Assembly: GCF_000346485.2 (NCBI RefSeq)
Contig: NZ_KQ976354.1
Span: 9,039,333-9,103,332, forward strand
DNA length: 64,000 bases
Origin: Scytonema hofmannii PCC 7110
GTDB lineage: Bacteria > Cyanobacteriota > Cyanobacteriia > Cyanobacteriales > Nostocaceae
Direction of reading: 5' to 3'
The position numbers and the translations under genes were made by a program. The notes beneath the pieces were generated by a model. That model worked only from the letters and a program-made list of their open reading frames with translations, was not told the origin of the DNA and made no database searches. Shown piece by piece: positions 8,158 to 17,133 of the stretch (within the stretch, counting starts at the first letter, position 1; each line of letters opens with the position of its first letter).

Positions 8158-9312
8158 CTATAACTTATATTTCCTCATCAATGGTACAGCCATTTTATTA
8201 ACCAACACTCCCAAAAATCGCCATACCAGTTGTCGCCACCAAGGTAAATGCTGATAAAAAACAGCACTGTACTCAATATTACTAATAAATCCTCTAAATC
8301 TTTTAAAAGAAGCTGCACCAGAACTTTGATGTAATATGATGCCTTTTTCTATAGCTTCTACTGTTAATAGAGCCGATAACATTCGATATAACCCAACTTC
8401 TTGGGGTAAGGTCGTGTCATATCCTAAAATTGGTGTAGTCATCACTCCATTGACTTCATAGAACCCGATCGCTCCATCAATTTTTCCCGCTTTTCTCAAG
8501 GCTTTGATTTGTAAAGCTTTATTTTCCAGAGCCAGTGCTAAGAAGCGATCGTTAAACTGAGGGTTGTGATAAGAGTATTTTTCTAAATACAAAGCATTAT
8601 ACAATTCTACCAATCGGGGAATTTCTTCAGAAGAAATTTGACTGCTATCAATTACCTCATAACCTTGCTGCTGAATGAGGTTTAAATCTTGCTTTAATCG
8701 CCACCTCATTTTTGACCGCATTGCCGATTGGTCTTTGGGATTAAAAAGGTAAATTTGCCTGCTACCTATCATGTGATAGCCGTTGTTTTTAAAGGCATTG
8801 AATAAGTCATCGCTAACAAAAGTATTAATAGAACGAGAAATTATAGCATGAGTTGGAAAATGTTTTTTTAAATATTTAGTAATTTCAGTAATTTGTTCTG
8901 AAGATAAATTTGGATATAAATTTGTTGAGAGTAGTAAATTATGGACAATAACCACTCGATTGATTTGACCCCAATTTAACAAGAAACCAAATATATTTAT
9001 GATAATTTCTAAGATTTTTTCAAAAAAAGGATTTTCTAAAGTTTTCAGTTCTTCTTTAGAATAAGTTACATAATGATTGTAAGGAGAACACACATAGCAG
9101 TTTTCTAATTCTTTGGAATTAACGGTAACTGGTAAAACCAGGTCATCGATCGCCAGTGCTAAAAGCTGAGTATTGACATTATTGATAAAGTAGGATGAAC
9201 CAGCTTTCATCATAGGTAACCAATAGTTTTTCGCTAGGATGGCTACTTCTGAGTTGGAATAAGATAAGTTATCTATTGTATCTTTATCGTAAAGATGAAT
9301 TTCAGCATTCAT
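8158..9312 (-). CDS. GNAT/FemAB-like acyltransferase, last gene of the 8-18 kb operon
   Basis: The 384-aa protein has a C-terminal half resembling GNAT/FemAB-like transferases: the WRLKQDLNLIQQQGYEV helix-strand, ARIxG-equivalent strand KIDGAIGFYEVNG, and a late HQSSGAASFKRFRG segment typical of lysine/peptide bridge-forming and lipid N-acyltransferase-like folds. The N-terminal half is unassigned. Its ATG overlaps the stop of the upstream ligase gene by 4 bp, so translation is coupled and the protein belongs to the same pathway. It probably attaches an acyl group to the pathway product; donor and acceptor are unknown. Confidence 0.65.
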   Translation of the reverse strand: MNAEIHLYDKDTIDNLSYSNSEVAILAKNYWLPMMKAGSSYFINNVNTQLLALAIDDLVLPVTVNSKELENCYVCSPYNHYVTYSKEELKTLENPFFEKILEIIINIFGFLLNWGQINRVVIVHNLLLSTNLYPNLSSEQITEITKYLKKHFPTHAIISRSINTFVSDDLFNAFKNNGYHMIGSRQIYLFNPKDQSAMRSKMRWRLKQDLNLIQQQGYEVIDSSQISSEEIPRLVELYNALYLEKYSYHNPQFNDRFLALALENKALQIKALRKAGKIDGAIGFYEVNGVMTTPILGYDTTLPQEVGLYRMLSALLTVEAIEKGIILHQSSGAASFKRFRGFISNIEYSAVFYQHLPWWRQLVWRFLGVLVNKMAVPLMRKYKL

Positions 9313-10640
9313 AATTTGGTATCTACAGAAAATTCTCGTTGAACGCGTCGGAGTTTTTTATGATGTACGGTGCTTGTTTCGTATTCTTTATAACAAATTT
9401 CTGGAATTTGGCAATGTTTTTGTTCAAATAACTCTAGTAAATTTTTATAAACTATTGCTTGACTCTCTTGGCGGAATGCTGAAGGCACTTTTAAAGAAAT
9501 TTCTATAAGGCTAGGGCTTTTCTGAACGACTGCGTATTCTTGAATGTTCTCTGAAGAAACAATAATTGCCCTGCGAATAAAATCTGGAAATAATGGTACT
9601 AATTTTTCTTCATTTTTGTGAGGTAAATAAAAAATATCATCCCGACGCCCTTCAACATTATGGATGGCTGTTAGAACTGAACCACACGGACAAGGTTTTT
9701 GACATTCAGTTAAAATATCATCGAGTCGATAACGAATAATCGGTTGGGTTTTGCGGTTAAAGTCAGTGATAATTGGCATGAATTTACCCGCATTGCGATC
9801 GATATACTCTTTTTGAATCGCTAAAATATCTTCATTGAGGTGTAAAGTACCATATTCACAAGTTCTCCCTAAAAATCCTTCAGTACATTGGTAGAGTTGA
9901 TGAACTATTTGCTGAAAACAATGACTAATATAAGATTCATCTAAAGGATCTAAAACTTCTGCAACTGAGACAACTCTAATGGGTGTTATCTTTAAATTTC
10001 CTTGGACTCGAGCATCTGCTAATAGACGTAGCATAGATGGTGGTGCTACGAGAATACTTGGTGCATATTGATTTAACCGTTCAGTATGACTTTCAACGGA
10101 ATTGAATAAATCAAAATATTCAAACTGGATGCGTTGTCGGTTAACCGTTTCATAAAGATTGCTATTTGATCGAAGAAAAAAAGCAATACGTTGGGGAGTC
10201 AAAATTGATTGGGGTAGTGCTTTTGCTAAAATCGTACCAGCCCAAGCTTGCTGTTCTTTTTGACTGACTATAAACAAGCCGCGATTACCACTTGTTCCGG
10301 AAGAAAGACCAACAGTGAAGCCTCGAAGTGTTGAGTTAAAGTTTCGTGTTTTCTCTGCTTCTAACGCCAGTGTTAGCGCTTCTGCTTTTTTGATACCTAC
10401 TGTATTCAGTTGGTCAAAATTAGCCATCATGATCGCTTTATCAATGATGGGAAATTCTTGCCAGTTATGAAGGTTTAACCCTTGGTAGGAATTACGGTAA
10501 AAGGGGGATTTTGGTAGGATTTCTTGGAGGAATTTCTGGACTTTTGTGTCTTGCCATGTTAGTAGTGATTCACGGTTGCGGAAGGGTTGTCTGTATTTTG
10601 TTTGTAGGTAATACCTAAGGATTCTGAAAAGACTATTCAT
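9309..10640 (-). CDS. Adenylate-forming ligase (PaaK / F390-synthetase-related)
   Basis: The ATG at 10640 gives 443 residues, normal for the phenylacetate-CoA ligase/coenzyme F390 synthetase-like group. The longer frame upstream runs into a repeat and is discarded. Signatures are the phosphate-binding loop GLSSGTSGNRG (about residue 110), the QCTEGFLGRTCEYG adenine-binding region, and RYRLDDIL before a CQKPCPCGS cysteine cluster that may bind metal. Enzymes of this type activate a carboxylate as acyl-AMP and pass it to a thiol or amine. In this operon it would activate the acid made or loaded by the ketosynthase or ATP-grasp enzyme. It shares a 4-bp overlap with the next gene. Confidence 0.8.
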   Translation of the reverse strand: MNSLFRILRYYLQTKYRQPFRNRESLLTWQDTKVQKFLQEILPKSPFYRNSYQGLNLHNWQEFPIIDKAIMMANFDQLNTVGIKKAEALTLALEAEKTRNFNSTLRGFTVGLSSGTSGNRGLFIVSQKEQQAWAGTILAKALPQSILTPQRIAFFLRSNSNLYETVNRQRIQFEYFDLFNSVESHTERLNQYAPSILVAPPSMLRLLADARVQGNLKITPIRVVSVAEVLDPLDESYISHCFQQIVHQLYQCTEGFLGRTCEYGTLHLNEDILAIQKEYIDRNAGKFMPIITDFNRKTQPIIRYRLDDILTECQKPCPCGSVLTAIHNVEGRRDDIFYLPHKNEEKLVPLFPDFIRRAIIVSSENIQEYAVVQKSPSLIEISLKVPSAFRQESQAIVYKNLLELFEQKHCQIPEICYKEYETSTVHHKKLRRVQREFSVDTKL

Positions 10641-10659
10641 TGTATTTGAATGATAATTT

Positions 10660-10770
10660 TTTGAACCACAAAGACGCAAAGAGCGCAAAGAGAAGAAGAG
10701 GAGTTTTAAGATTACTACTCTTCTTTTCCTCTTTCTTCGTGCTCTTTGCGTCTTTGCGGTTGATTTAAGT
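10660..10770. repeat. Inverted pair of AAAGACGCAAAGAGCGCAAAG-type dispersed repeats
   Basis: AACCACAAAGACGCAAAGAG at the left end is mirrored by CTCTTTGCGTCTTTGCGGTT at the right, giving a long imperfect hairpin that fills the gap between the MBL gene and the ligase gene. The same motif recurs at 14600-14640 and 14755-14790. It is a common type of dispersed cyanobacterial repeat and could affect downstream expression in the operon. Confidence 0.6.
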
Positions 10771-11610
10771 AATTTTGGGAGGGGAAAGGATCTGCCAAGT
10801 ATCTGCACAATGGGTGGGAATAATCTTGAGAGTTGGGTTTAACTTATGTAGTTGATGAATTCTTTGCAATGTATCTACATACTGGCGCTTATTGGAAAAG
10901 ATAAGATTGGTTATGGGATGGGGTTGAAGGAATTCTTGATAAGCACGGCTTAACCAACAAGCATCGGCAATGAGAAAATAATCTTGATGGTCAGCATCTG
11001 TAAAAAATAATCCAAGTTGACCAGTTGCATGTCCGGGTAATTCAACGCCTATGAGGGTACTGTCTCCGAATAAATCAAATCCAGTCTTGAAACTATCATA
11101 CTCTGGTGGTAATGATATTGTTTTTTTCTCCTCGACAAATACGACCCGTTGCTCAAAATCTGGCGGTAGCAACCCAGGTAAAAAACCTGCTTTGAGTGCT
11201 GCTATATTGCGGAGAGATTTGACAGCTTTATATGCCGATTTAAAACAGATAAATTGAGCATTTGGAAAGTCTCGCAAGCCGCCGATATGATCTGCGTGAA
11301 AGTGAGAAATAATGATATACCGAACAGTTTCTGGAGAAACACCATATTTTGTTAATTGACGGACTGCGCTATCTTCTGGCTGTAAATATACTGGCGTCGT
11401 TAGGGCGTAAAGACTAAAGGGAAAAGAGTGAGTTTCTTGGAAGAATCGGTCTGAATAGCCAGTATCAAACAAAATAGCGCCAAATTTTGGGTGTGATATG
11501 AGGGCAAAAATTGATGGAAAATTAGCAGTTTTCCAACGTCCGTCTCGGATAACGATCGCTTCAGGATGGGTACAATACCCTGCTTGAAAAAACTTCACTT
11601 TAACAGACAT
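10765..11610 (-). CDS. MBL-fold metallo-hydrolase (lactonase-like)
   Basis: The 281-aa protein carries the full zinc-binding motif SHFHADHIGG near residue 105 with the downstream ligands LPGHATGQLG, IADACW and the terminal THCADTW. The arrangement resembles N-acyl-homoserine-lactone lactonases and related hydrolases of the metallo-beta-lactamase superfamily. In the operon it may hydrolyse a thioester, lactone or amide intermediate. Family membership is clear; the substrate is not. Confidence 0.85.
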   Translation of the reverse strand: MSVKVKFFQAGYCTHPEAIVIRDGRWKTANFPSIFALISHPKFGAILFDTGYSDRFFQETHSFPFSLYALTTPVYLQPEDSAVRQLTKYGVSPETVRYIIISHFHADHIGGLRDFPNAQFICFKSAYKAVKSLRNIAALKAGFLPGLLPPDFEQRVVFVEEKKTISLPPEYDSFKTGFDLFGDSTLIGVELPGHATGQLGLFFTDADHQDYFLIADACWLSRAYQEFLQPHPITNLIFSNKRQYVDTLQRIHQLHKLNPTLKIIPTHCADTWQILSPPKIT

Positions 11611-11677
11611 TATCTGATTTTGGATGCGTGGATTTTGGATTGGTTATTCAATGTTGGGTTTCGTTCCTCAACCCAAC

Positions 11678-12658
11678 CTACTTCCACCATTGGGCAAAAA
11701 TATTTAATCCTTCTTCAAGACTGACTCTTGGTTGATAGCCTAATTCTGTTCTTGCTGCTGTAATATCTAATGTTTGGCTAAAAGCTAATACTCCAACTTT
11801 ATAGCGTGTGAGTATCGGTTCTTTTCCCAATAAAATAGTTTTTGATAAGAATTCCATTGCTGTGGCTGCTAGGTTGGCAGTTTTATAGGGGATGGGTTTG
11901 AATTTCAGGGGATAACCAAGTTGATGAGACAGCATTTCTAGCAAATTTCTCAACTCCATTGGTTGTCCGTTGGTAATGTTAAATTTTTTACCTAATAAAG
12001 TATCTGGGGCATTTTGACAAAGCAACAAAGCATCAACGACATTGTCAACATAGGTCACATCAATGCAAGCTTTACCTTGATTAATTAAAGGAATACCAGT
12101 ACGCGAACTGGCTTGAAGCAATCTTGGAAAAATAGCTGTGTCGCCAGGACCAACAATGCTGCGAGGTCGGATGGTTATGACGGGTAAACCTTGCTGGTGT
12201 GCGCGGTCAATTTCTTGTTCTGCTAAAAGTTTTGTTTCAGCGTAGGCGTTAGCTGGTATCTTGGGCAATGGGTCGGTTTCAGAAATGTTAAAGCGATCGC
12301 AAAAATTAAAATAAATACTGGGAGTTGAAACGTGAATCAGTCTTTTGACTCTCGATTCCTGACAACCTTGGATAATATGGCGAGTTGCTAAAACATTAGA
12401 ATCATAAAAATCCCGGTATTTTCCCCAAGGTGATGATAGGGCTGCACAATGAAACACGTAATCCTGTCCCTGACACGCTGCAATTGTTGCTTCTTTGTCT
12501 CGCAAATCAACTGGCAAAAATTTGAATCCCTCTGCTTCCAACTGTTTCCCAATTTTTTGATTGCGCCCTAATATACTGACGTTATGACCGAGGGATTGCA
12601 GCCTCAGCGCCAGATGCTTTCCTAAAAAGCCAGTACCACCAGTCACAAGAACATTCAT
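11678..12658 (-). CDS. NAD(P)-dependent epimerase/dehydratase (extended SDR)
   Basis: The 326-aa protein has the N-terminal nucleotide motif VTGGTGFLGKH and a catalytic YAETK preceded by STPSIYF, so it is an extended short-chain dehydrogenase. DVTYVDNVVDALLL and the C-terminal ARTELGYQPR match the 3-beta-hydroxysteroid dehydrogenase/OleD-like branch. It likely reduces or oxidises a keto/hydroxy intermediate made by the ketosynthase. The ATG overlaps the end of the ABC exporter gene by 4 bp. Confidence 0.85.
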   Translation of the reverse strand: MNVLVTGGTGFLGKHLALRLQSLGHNVSILGRNQKIGKQLEAEGFKFLPVDLRDKEATIAACQGQDYVFHCAALSSPWGKYRDFYDSNVLATRHIIQGCQESRVKRLIHVSTPSIYFNFCDRFNISETDPLPKIPANAYAETKLLAEQEIDRAHQQGLPVITIRPRSIVGPGDTAIFPRLLQASSRTGIPLINQGKACIDVTYVDNVVDALLLCQNAPDTLLGKKFNITNGQPMELRNLLEMLSHQLGYPLKFKPIPYKTANLAATAMEFLSKTILLGKEPILTRYKVGVLAFSQTLDITAARTELGYQPRVSLEEGLNIFAQWWK

Positions 12659-14397
12659 ATCAGTTTTCCATAATCTAGCTTAAGAATCCTATCAGCCAGA
12701 TGAAAATAACGGTCATCGTGGCTAATCGCCAGCACTGTTTTACCTTTACTTTTCAGTTCTGGTAGCAACTGAGTGTAAAAGATTTCTTTAAATACAGGGT
12801 CTTGATCTGACGCCCATTCGTCAAATACATAAAAAGGACGGTCTTCTAAGTAAGCAGTCAGCAAAGCAAGGCGTTTGCGCTGTCCTTGGGACAAAGCAGT
12901 TGTCGAAAACTTTCCTTCCTTGACTTTTACCTTGCTGTCAAGGTGGAGTTTAACAAGGTAATCCTGTATCTGGTTATCCAGTTTGGCGCAATCTAAACCT
13001 AGCAATTTATCAAAAAGATAAAAGTCGGAAAAAACCGCAGAAAAGTGTTGGCGATACCAGTCTCTATTTTGGTCGTCAACAAGCTTACCATCAACAAAGA
13101 TTTTCCCTGTCTCTGAAATGTACAGCCCAGTAATCAGTTTAGCAAAAGTGGATTTACCGCTACCATTTCCTCCCACCAAAAATACCAATTCTTTAGGGAA
13201 AAAAGTTAAATCAATTGAACCAAGAGTAAAATAGTTATCCTCTTGTTCTCCACAGTAAGCATGGGAAAGGTTTTCAATTTTTAACTGCTCAAATTTAACA
13301 GGAGATGTTGTCTGAGAAGTTTTGGGCGAATATAATTCGCTACTATACAATCGAAGTCCGCCTGCGCGGACTAATGAATTTAACCCGCGCAGGCGGGTTT
13401 TGCTTGTATAGCCACGAATTCTATTCGTCGAGGCTTGTACGCAATCAGATTTCTCCGACATTTCCTCAGAACGGCTAGCCAATGCTAGGTTCATGGATTC
13501 AATCTTTTGTAAAGCAATACTAGCTTTGCTTAAACGAGGGAGTATGGTTGTGATAGCATCTAAAGCAACTACCAAAAAAATGATAGTCAAAGCATAGCCA
13601 GACAAAATACTTTGGTCAATTTGCATCACTCTTGGTAATCCAAAATCAACCAATCCAATAACAGTAAATAACAAAAGTTGACTCCAAGTTAAACCAATAG
13701 TAAAGGAAGTCATTCCATCAATGTTATAACGACGGGAACGACCAATAGTGCATTCTAGTTCTTCAGCAAAGAAAGCTTCACGTCTTCTTTGGTTCAGCTT
13801 GAGTTCTTTAATCCCCTCAGTAATAGCGTGAAAGTGACTAAAAAGTTTATCTTGTTCCGCACGCGCAAGTTCTAAAGATTGTTTGGCTTTTCGAGTGACT
13901 ATCTCATAGCTCAAGATTGCTGTAACTAAAAAAACAACAAACCCTAAAAAGACTATCCAAGAAAGATATATCAGATAAACTAAACAACCCAAGACCACAG
14001 CGATCGCAATACAGAGGCTGGGAATAAAAGCCACAGCATCCGAAACCGCTTGTACATCATCTGTTAAGGTAGCCAGCAAACGCGAACTTCCTAACTCTTC
14101 TATATAGCGTAAAGGTGATGACACAATCCGACGACACAACAGCAGTCGAGTATCGAATATGACTTTCTGGGAAAGACGAATTAAACATAATTCGGAGATA
14201 AATCGGCTTGTGACTGCTATCAAAACAAGCCCGATAAAACTCCAGATGAGAACGGATGAAAAAGTTTTGTTGCTGTTAATAGCACTGTTAATTAAAGCAA
14301 TAATTCTAGCACTACAAGCACCACTGACTAAACCTGCAAATATTGCGATCGCTACAATTATTCTGGATGAGTTTAAAAGAAGATAGATTACATTCAT
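12655..14397 (-). CDS. Cyclic-peptide-export-type ABC transporter (fused permease-ATPase)
   Basis: The 580-aa half-transporter has an N-terminal six-helix membrane domain (about residues 1-300) and a C-terminal ATPase with Walker A VGGNGSGKSTF, signature LSQGQRKRL, Walker B FYVFDEWASDQDP and the switch SHDDRYFHLA. The membrane domain and the ELKLNQRRREAFF coupling segment match the SyrD/PvdE-like cyclic peptide exporters, and the ATPase ending DRILKLDYGK is typical of that group. It probably exports the operon's product. An in-frame insert of about 36 residues (roughly 321-357) in the linker between the domains is derived from a dispersed palindromic repeat. Confidence 0.88.
   Translation of the reverse strand: MNVIYLLLNSSRIIVAIAIFAGLVSGACSARIIALINSAINSNKTFSSVLIWSFIGLVLIAVTSRFISELCLIRLSQKVIFDTRLLLCRRIVSSPLRYIEELGSSRLLATLTDDVQAVSDAVAFIPSLCIAIAVVLGCLVYLIYLSWIVFLGFVVFLVTAILSYEIVTRKAKQSLELARAEQDKLFSHFHAITEGIKELKLNQRRREAFFAEELECTIGRSRRYNIDGMTSFTIGLTWSQLLLFTVIGLVDFGLPRVMQIDQSILSGYALTIIFLVVALDAITTILPRLSKASIALQKIESMNLALASRSEEMSEKSDCVQASTNRIRGYTSKTRLRGLNSLVRAGGLRLYSSELYSPKTSQTTSPVKFEQLKIENLSHAYCGEQEDNYFTLGSIDLTFFPKELVFLVGGNGSGKSTFAKLITGLYISETGKIFVDGKLVDDQNRDWYRQHFSAVFSDFYLFDKLLGLDCAKLDNQIQDYLVKLHLDSKVKVKEGKFSTTALSQGQRKRLALLTAYLEDRPFYVFDEWASDQDPVFKEIFYTQLLPELKSKGKTVLAISHDDRYFHLADRILKLDYGKLI
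13326..13435. repeat. Dispersed multi-hairpin repeat inserted inside the ABC exporter gene
   Basis: The 110-bp element is built of nested palindromes: GCGAATATAATTCGC, then CTATACAA (inverted as TTGTATAG near the right end), GTCCGCCTGCGCGGAC, ACCCGCGCAGGCGGGT and CGAATTCTATTCG. CGCCTGCGCGG and CCGCGCAGGCG also pair with each other. Related copies lie at 19202-19252, 28420-28528 and 38938-39040, all outside genes. Here it is in frame and free of stops, adding a peptide rich in Arg, Ser and Gly to the exporter. Confidence 0.85.
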
Positions 14398-14824
14398 TGT
14401 AAGGGTGATAGATTAATAAGCTCACGCAAAGGCTTTTGATCCTACTAATACTGTTAAAGTGACGTAATTTTGATTCAGGCGATAATTCCTCATCTTTCTC
14501 CTCTGCGCTCTGGAGCGTTGATTCAAAAAACATTTTAACCGCACCAGACGCAGAGTATGCAGAGTTACTCCTATCCCGCTTAAAGATTACCAAGTTAAAT
14601 GAACCGCAAAGACGCAAAGAGCACGAAGAAAGAGGAGAAGAAGATAGGTAATCTTATGGCGGAAAGGGAGTAAGATTTTTCATAAATGATTCATGACTCC
14701 TACAGAATGAAAATACTATAGCCATCCTAAATCATTTGTAAAATTCTCTCCTCTCTCTTTTCTTTGCGCTCTTTGCGTCTTTGCGGTTAATAATTTTTAT
14801 AACTCAAACAGGACTGTTATATAT
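14398..14824. repeat. Intergenic region with inverted CGCAAAGACGCAAAGAG repeats
   Basis: This 427-bp gap between the Rieske and exporter genes holds GAACCGCAAAGACGCAAAGAG at about 14600 and its reverse complement CTCTTTGCGTCTTTGCGGTT at about 14770, so the region can fold into a long hairpin. The motif matches the one at 10660-10770. No gene is seen. The gap could hold a secondary promoter for the distal half of the operon, but none is obvious. Confidence 0.55.
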
Positions 14825-15847
14825 TTAAACCTTCATCTTAATTGTTTTCTCAAAAAATGGTGACTGATTTTGATTTTCTCCTTGTTTTAACAAATACAAA
14901 ATATGAGGTTTAAGAACATCAATTTCTGTCAATACAAAGTCTTCTCCTTGAAACTGATTGATATTCCAAGTCTGTAATTGTAAAATTGCCTTATCTTGTC
15001 GTGCAGCTTGCTCAAAAAGTGGTTGGGCAATAACTTTTAAAAACCAGTTGGGTAACCAAGAGCGAAACGTAACAATACTATATGCTCTCGTTAATTTTTC
15101 TTTAACGGGAGTTAAGAAAAGAGAAATAAATAATCTATTGCGATCGCTATCTGTACGATATTCTAATTGAGCAATACTCGGCAAAATAAAGCGACCGATA
15201 GAAATCACTTTGTTACATCCCGGCGCTAATAATTTGTAAATTAAACCAGAAATAGTTTCTTCATTTAGGTAAACTGCTTCTACCATGTTCTCAGAGCGAG
15301 TTATTTTAACAGTAATTTCTTTGCGTTGGTTATCTGTCCTAATTAACCCAGAGTGAACAAAGTGAGTATGAGTTGCATCCAGAAAATTTTCGGCTGCATT
15401 TTCCAAGGTTGTTTCACATTCCATTTGTCTGCTAAATGTGGAAAACCCTTTTTGCCTTAAATAAGGAAATTCATAAGGCTGAGATTTGGGTAATTCATCA
15501 GCTTGACAATAAACCCAAATAAAACCATCTTGCTCAATAACAGGATAAGCAACAGCATTTCTCCGCCGATCTTCATTGCGATCGCAAAGCCCCGGTACTT
15601 CCCGACAAACACCTTGCTCATCAAAGCACCAACCATGATATTTACAAATAAGATAGTTATTTTTCACCCAACCTTGTGAAAGAGGAACATTGCGATGCGG
15701 ACATTTATCCAACAAAGCACAAGGCTTACCATCGATCCCTCGAAAAATAGCTAAAGGAATACCCAATACAGTTCTTCCTATTGGCTTTTGACCTAACTCA
15801 CCAGAAGCACACGCTATATACCAATTTCTCAACAAAAAATCCTCCAT
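14825..15847 (-). CDS. Rieske [2Fe-2S] aromatic-ring-hydroxylase-type oxygenase
   Basis: The ATG at 15847 follows a GGAGGG ribosome site; a GTG one codon earlier is also possible. The 340-aa protein has a Rieske domain with the two cluster motifs CPHR (about residue 49) and CKYHGW (about residue 68). A C-terminal catalytic domain carries the mononuclear-iron ligands in NFLDATHTHFVH. The layout is that of the PaO/vanillate-demethylase-like single-component-oxygenase alpha subunits, which need an external ferredoxin. It probably hydroxylates or desaturates the pathway intermediate. Confidence 0.88.
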   Translation of the reverse strand: MEDFLLRNWYIACASGELGQKPIGRTVLGIPLAIFRGIDGKPCALLDKCPHRNVPLSQGWVKNNYLICKYHGWCFDEQGVCREVPGLCDRNEDRRRNAVAYPVIEQDGFIWVYCQADELPKSQPYEFPYLRQKGFSTFSRQMECETTLENAAENFLDATHTHFVHSGLIRTDNQRKEITVKITRSENMVEAVYLNEETISGLIYKLLAPGCNKVISIGRFILPSIAQLEYRTDSDRNRLFISLFLTPVKEKLTRAYSIVTFRSWLPNWFLKVIAQPLFEQAARQDKAILQLQTWNINQFQGEDFVLTEIDVLKPHILYLLKQGENQNQSPFFEKTIKMKV

Positions 15848-15911
15848 CACCCTCCCCTCTTTTAATAATAGGGTCGCGCAAGATGCTCATCCCACAAGAA
15901 ACAGAAATTCA

Positions 15912-15948
15912 TGCATTTGTGGGGTGGGCGTCCCGCCCGCCCTTTTGA
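15912..15948. repeat. Short GC-rich palindrome (GGGCGTCCCGCCC type)
   Basis: GGGTGGGCGTCCCGCCCGCCC lies in the 119-bp gap between the ATP-grasp and Rieske genes. It is one of a dispersed palindrome class (also at 8108, 19311, 44872 and 63293) and may act as a partial transcription barrier or mRNA stabiliser inside the operon. Confidence 0.5.
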
Positions 15949-15966
15949 CTGTTGCAACATATGAAC

Positions 15967-17133
15967 TCACCCAATTTCTTCACCATCCCACTCAATATCC
16001 TGAGTAGACACCTGCTGAAGAGTTAACCCACTCCTACGACTCATTTGTATAAACTGAAAAAGCACTATCCACAGATGAAAAAAAGGCAAAGGATCGGATA
16101 ACCGAAAAACAACATCTTGAGTCCTCATAAACATTTTTAACCAACTACCAAATCTTCCCGAACGAATAGCCGAAGCCAAACCATAGACAATCATAGCCAT
16201 CGCGATCGCAGTCCTTTGACCAACTTTAGGCTGAATAATAATATTTGTCTTATTGAAAAAAGCTCTCTCCAATCCATCCGATGCTTCAAATAAATGAATA
16301 GCACTAATAGCCCTAGGATTGCATTCCAAAGGATATAGCACCCCATCATCTGATTCTATAAAATCAAAAGCAATTTGACCCGTGAATTCTTCAGCTTCAA
16401 CAAAAGTTTTCACCCATTCCAAAAGTCCCGAATGCTCTATAGACTCAAAATAAATACAAGAACCTTTACCAGCAGTAAATATAGTAGGATAAACGGCGTG
16501 AGCCACTACCTTACCTTGATGAGCAATACTATAAGTACAATAATGCTTTCCCGAAAGAAATTCCTGAGCAACCCAAGCTTTCTGAGAATTTATTTCTAAT
16601 AATGGTATTTCACTAAGAGGTTTCGATAATATATGAACATGATTGGCAAATCGAGAATAAACAGGCTTTAAGACTATCTTTTTTGGATTTGGTAAATCTA
16701 AAACATCCAGTAAGTCTTTATGAGAGTTGAGTAACCAAGTTTGTGGTGCTACCAAACCTAACTGTTGTACGCGATTGATAAACTGCCATTTGTTATGCAG
16801 TCTATTGAGTTTTTCCAGTGGTTCAGCAAAAACCTGACAATAGGGTGTCAGTTGAAAGAGTTTATTAGAAATATAAAAAATCTCTTCACAAGTGGGGATC
16901 AAAAACTCGATACTTTCTTGTTGGATTATTTCTAATAAAGCCTCAATATAACCCGTTGGATTAATCCTAGGAGGTGGAACCAAAAAATTTTTGATGACAG
17001 CACGTGAAGCAGTACAAAGATGATGTTTTATGCTATCAGCAACAAAAACTCTGTAACCTGCTGCTGATAAGAGTCTGGCTAAATCTAACGTCACAGGAGC
17101 GCGTCCCCCCGTTAACAAGATATTAGTATTCAA
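15967..17133 (-). CDS. ATP-grasp ligase
   Basis: The 388-aa protein begins with a Rossmann-like preATP-grasp segment (NILLTGGRAPVTLDLARLL). The ATP-grasp core follows, with WVAQEFLSGKHY as the nucleotide loop, GQIAFDFIES and the metal-binding ECNPRAISAIHLF. This resembles carbamoyl-phosphate-synthase-large-chain-like ligases found in natural-product clusters, which join a carboxylate to an amine or thiol through an acyl-phosphate. The start codon lies 11 bp inside the 3' end of the ketosynthase gene, so the two are translationally coupled and their products likely act on the same intermediate. Confidence 0.82.
   Translation of the reverse strand: MNTNILLTGGRAPVTLDLARLLSAAGYRVFVADSIKHHLCTASRAVIKNFLVPPPRINPTGYIEALLEIIQQESIEFLIPTCEEIFYISNKLFQLTPYCQVFAEPLEKLNRLHNKWQFINRVQQLGLVAPQTWLLNSHKDLLDVLDLPNPKKIVLKPVYSRFANHVHILSKPLSEIPLLEINSQKAWVAQEFLSGKHYCTYSIAHQGKVVAHAVYPTIFTAGKGSCIYFESIEHSGLLEWVKTFVEAEEFTGQIAFDFIESDDGVLYPLECNPRAISAIHLFEASDGLERAFFNKTNIIIQPKVGQRTAIAMAMIVYGLASAIRSGRFGSWLKMFMRTQDVVFRLSDPLPFFHLWIVLFQFIQMSRRSGLTLQQVSTQDIEWDGEEIG

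Noticed and set aside
10641-10808. N-terminal extension of the adenylate-forming ligase
   Set aside because: The extra 56 residues are translated from the inverted AAAGACGCAAAGAG repeats and overlap the MBL gene; the family starts at 10640.
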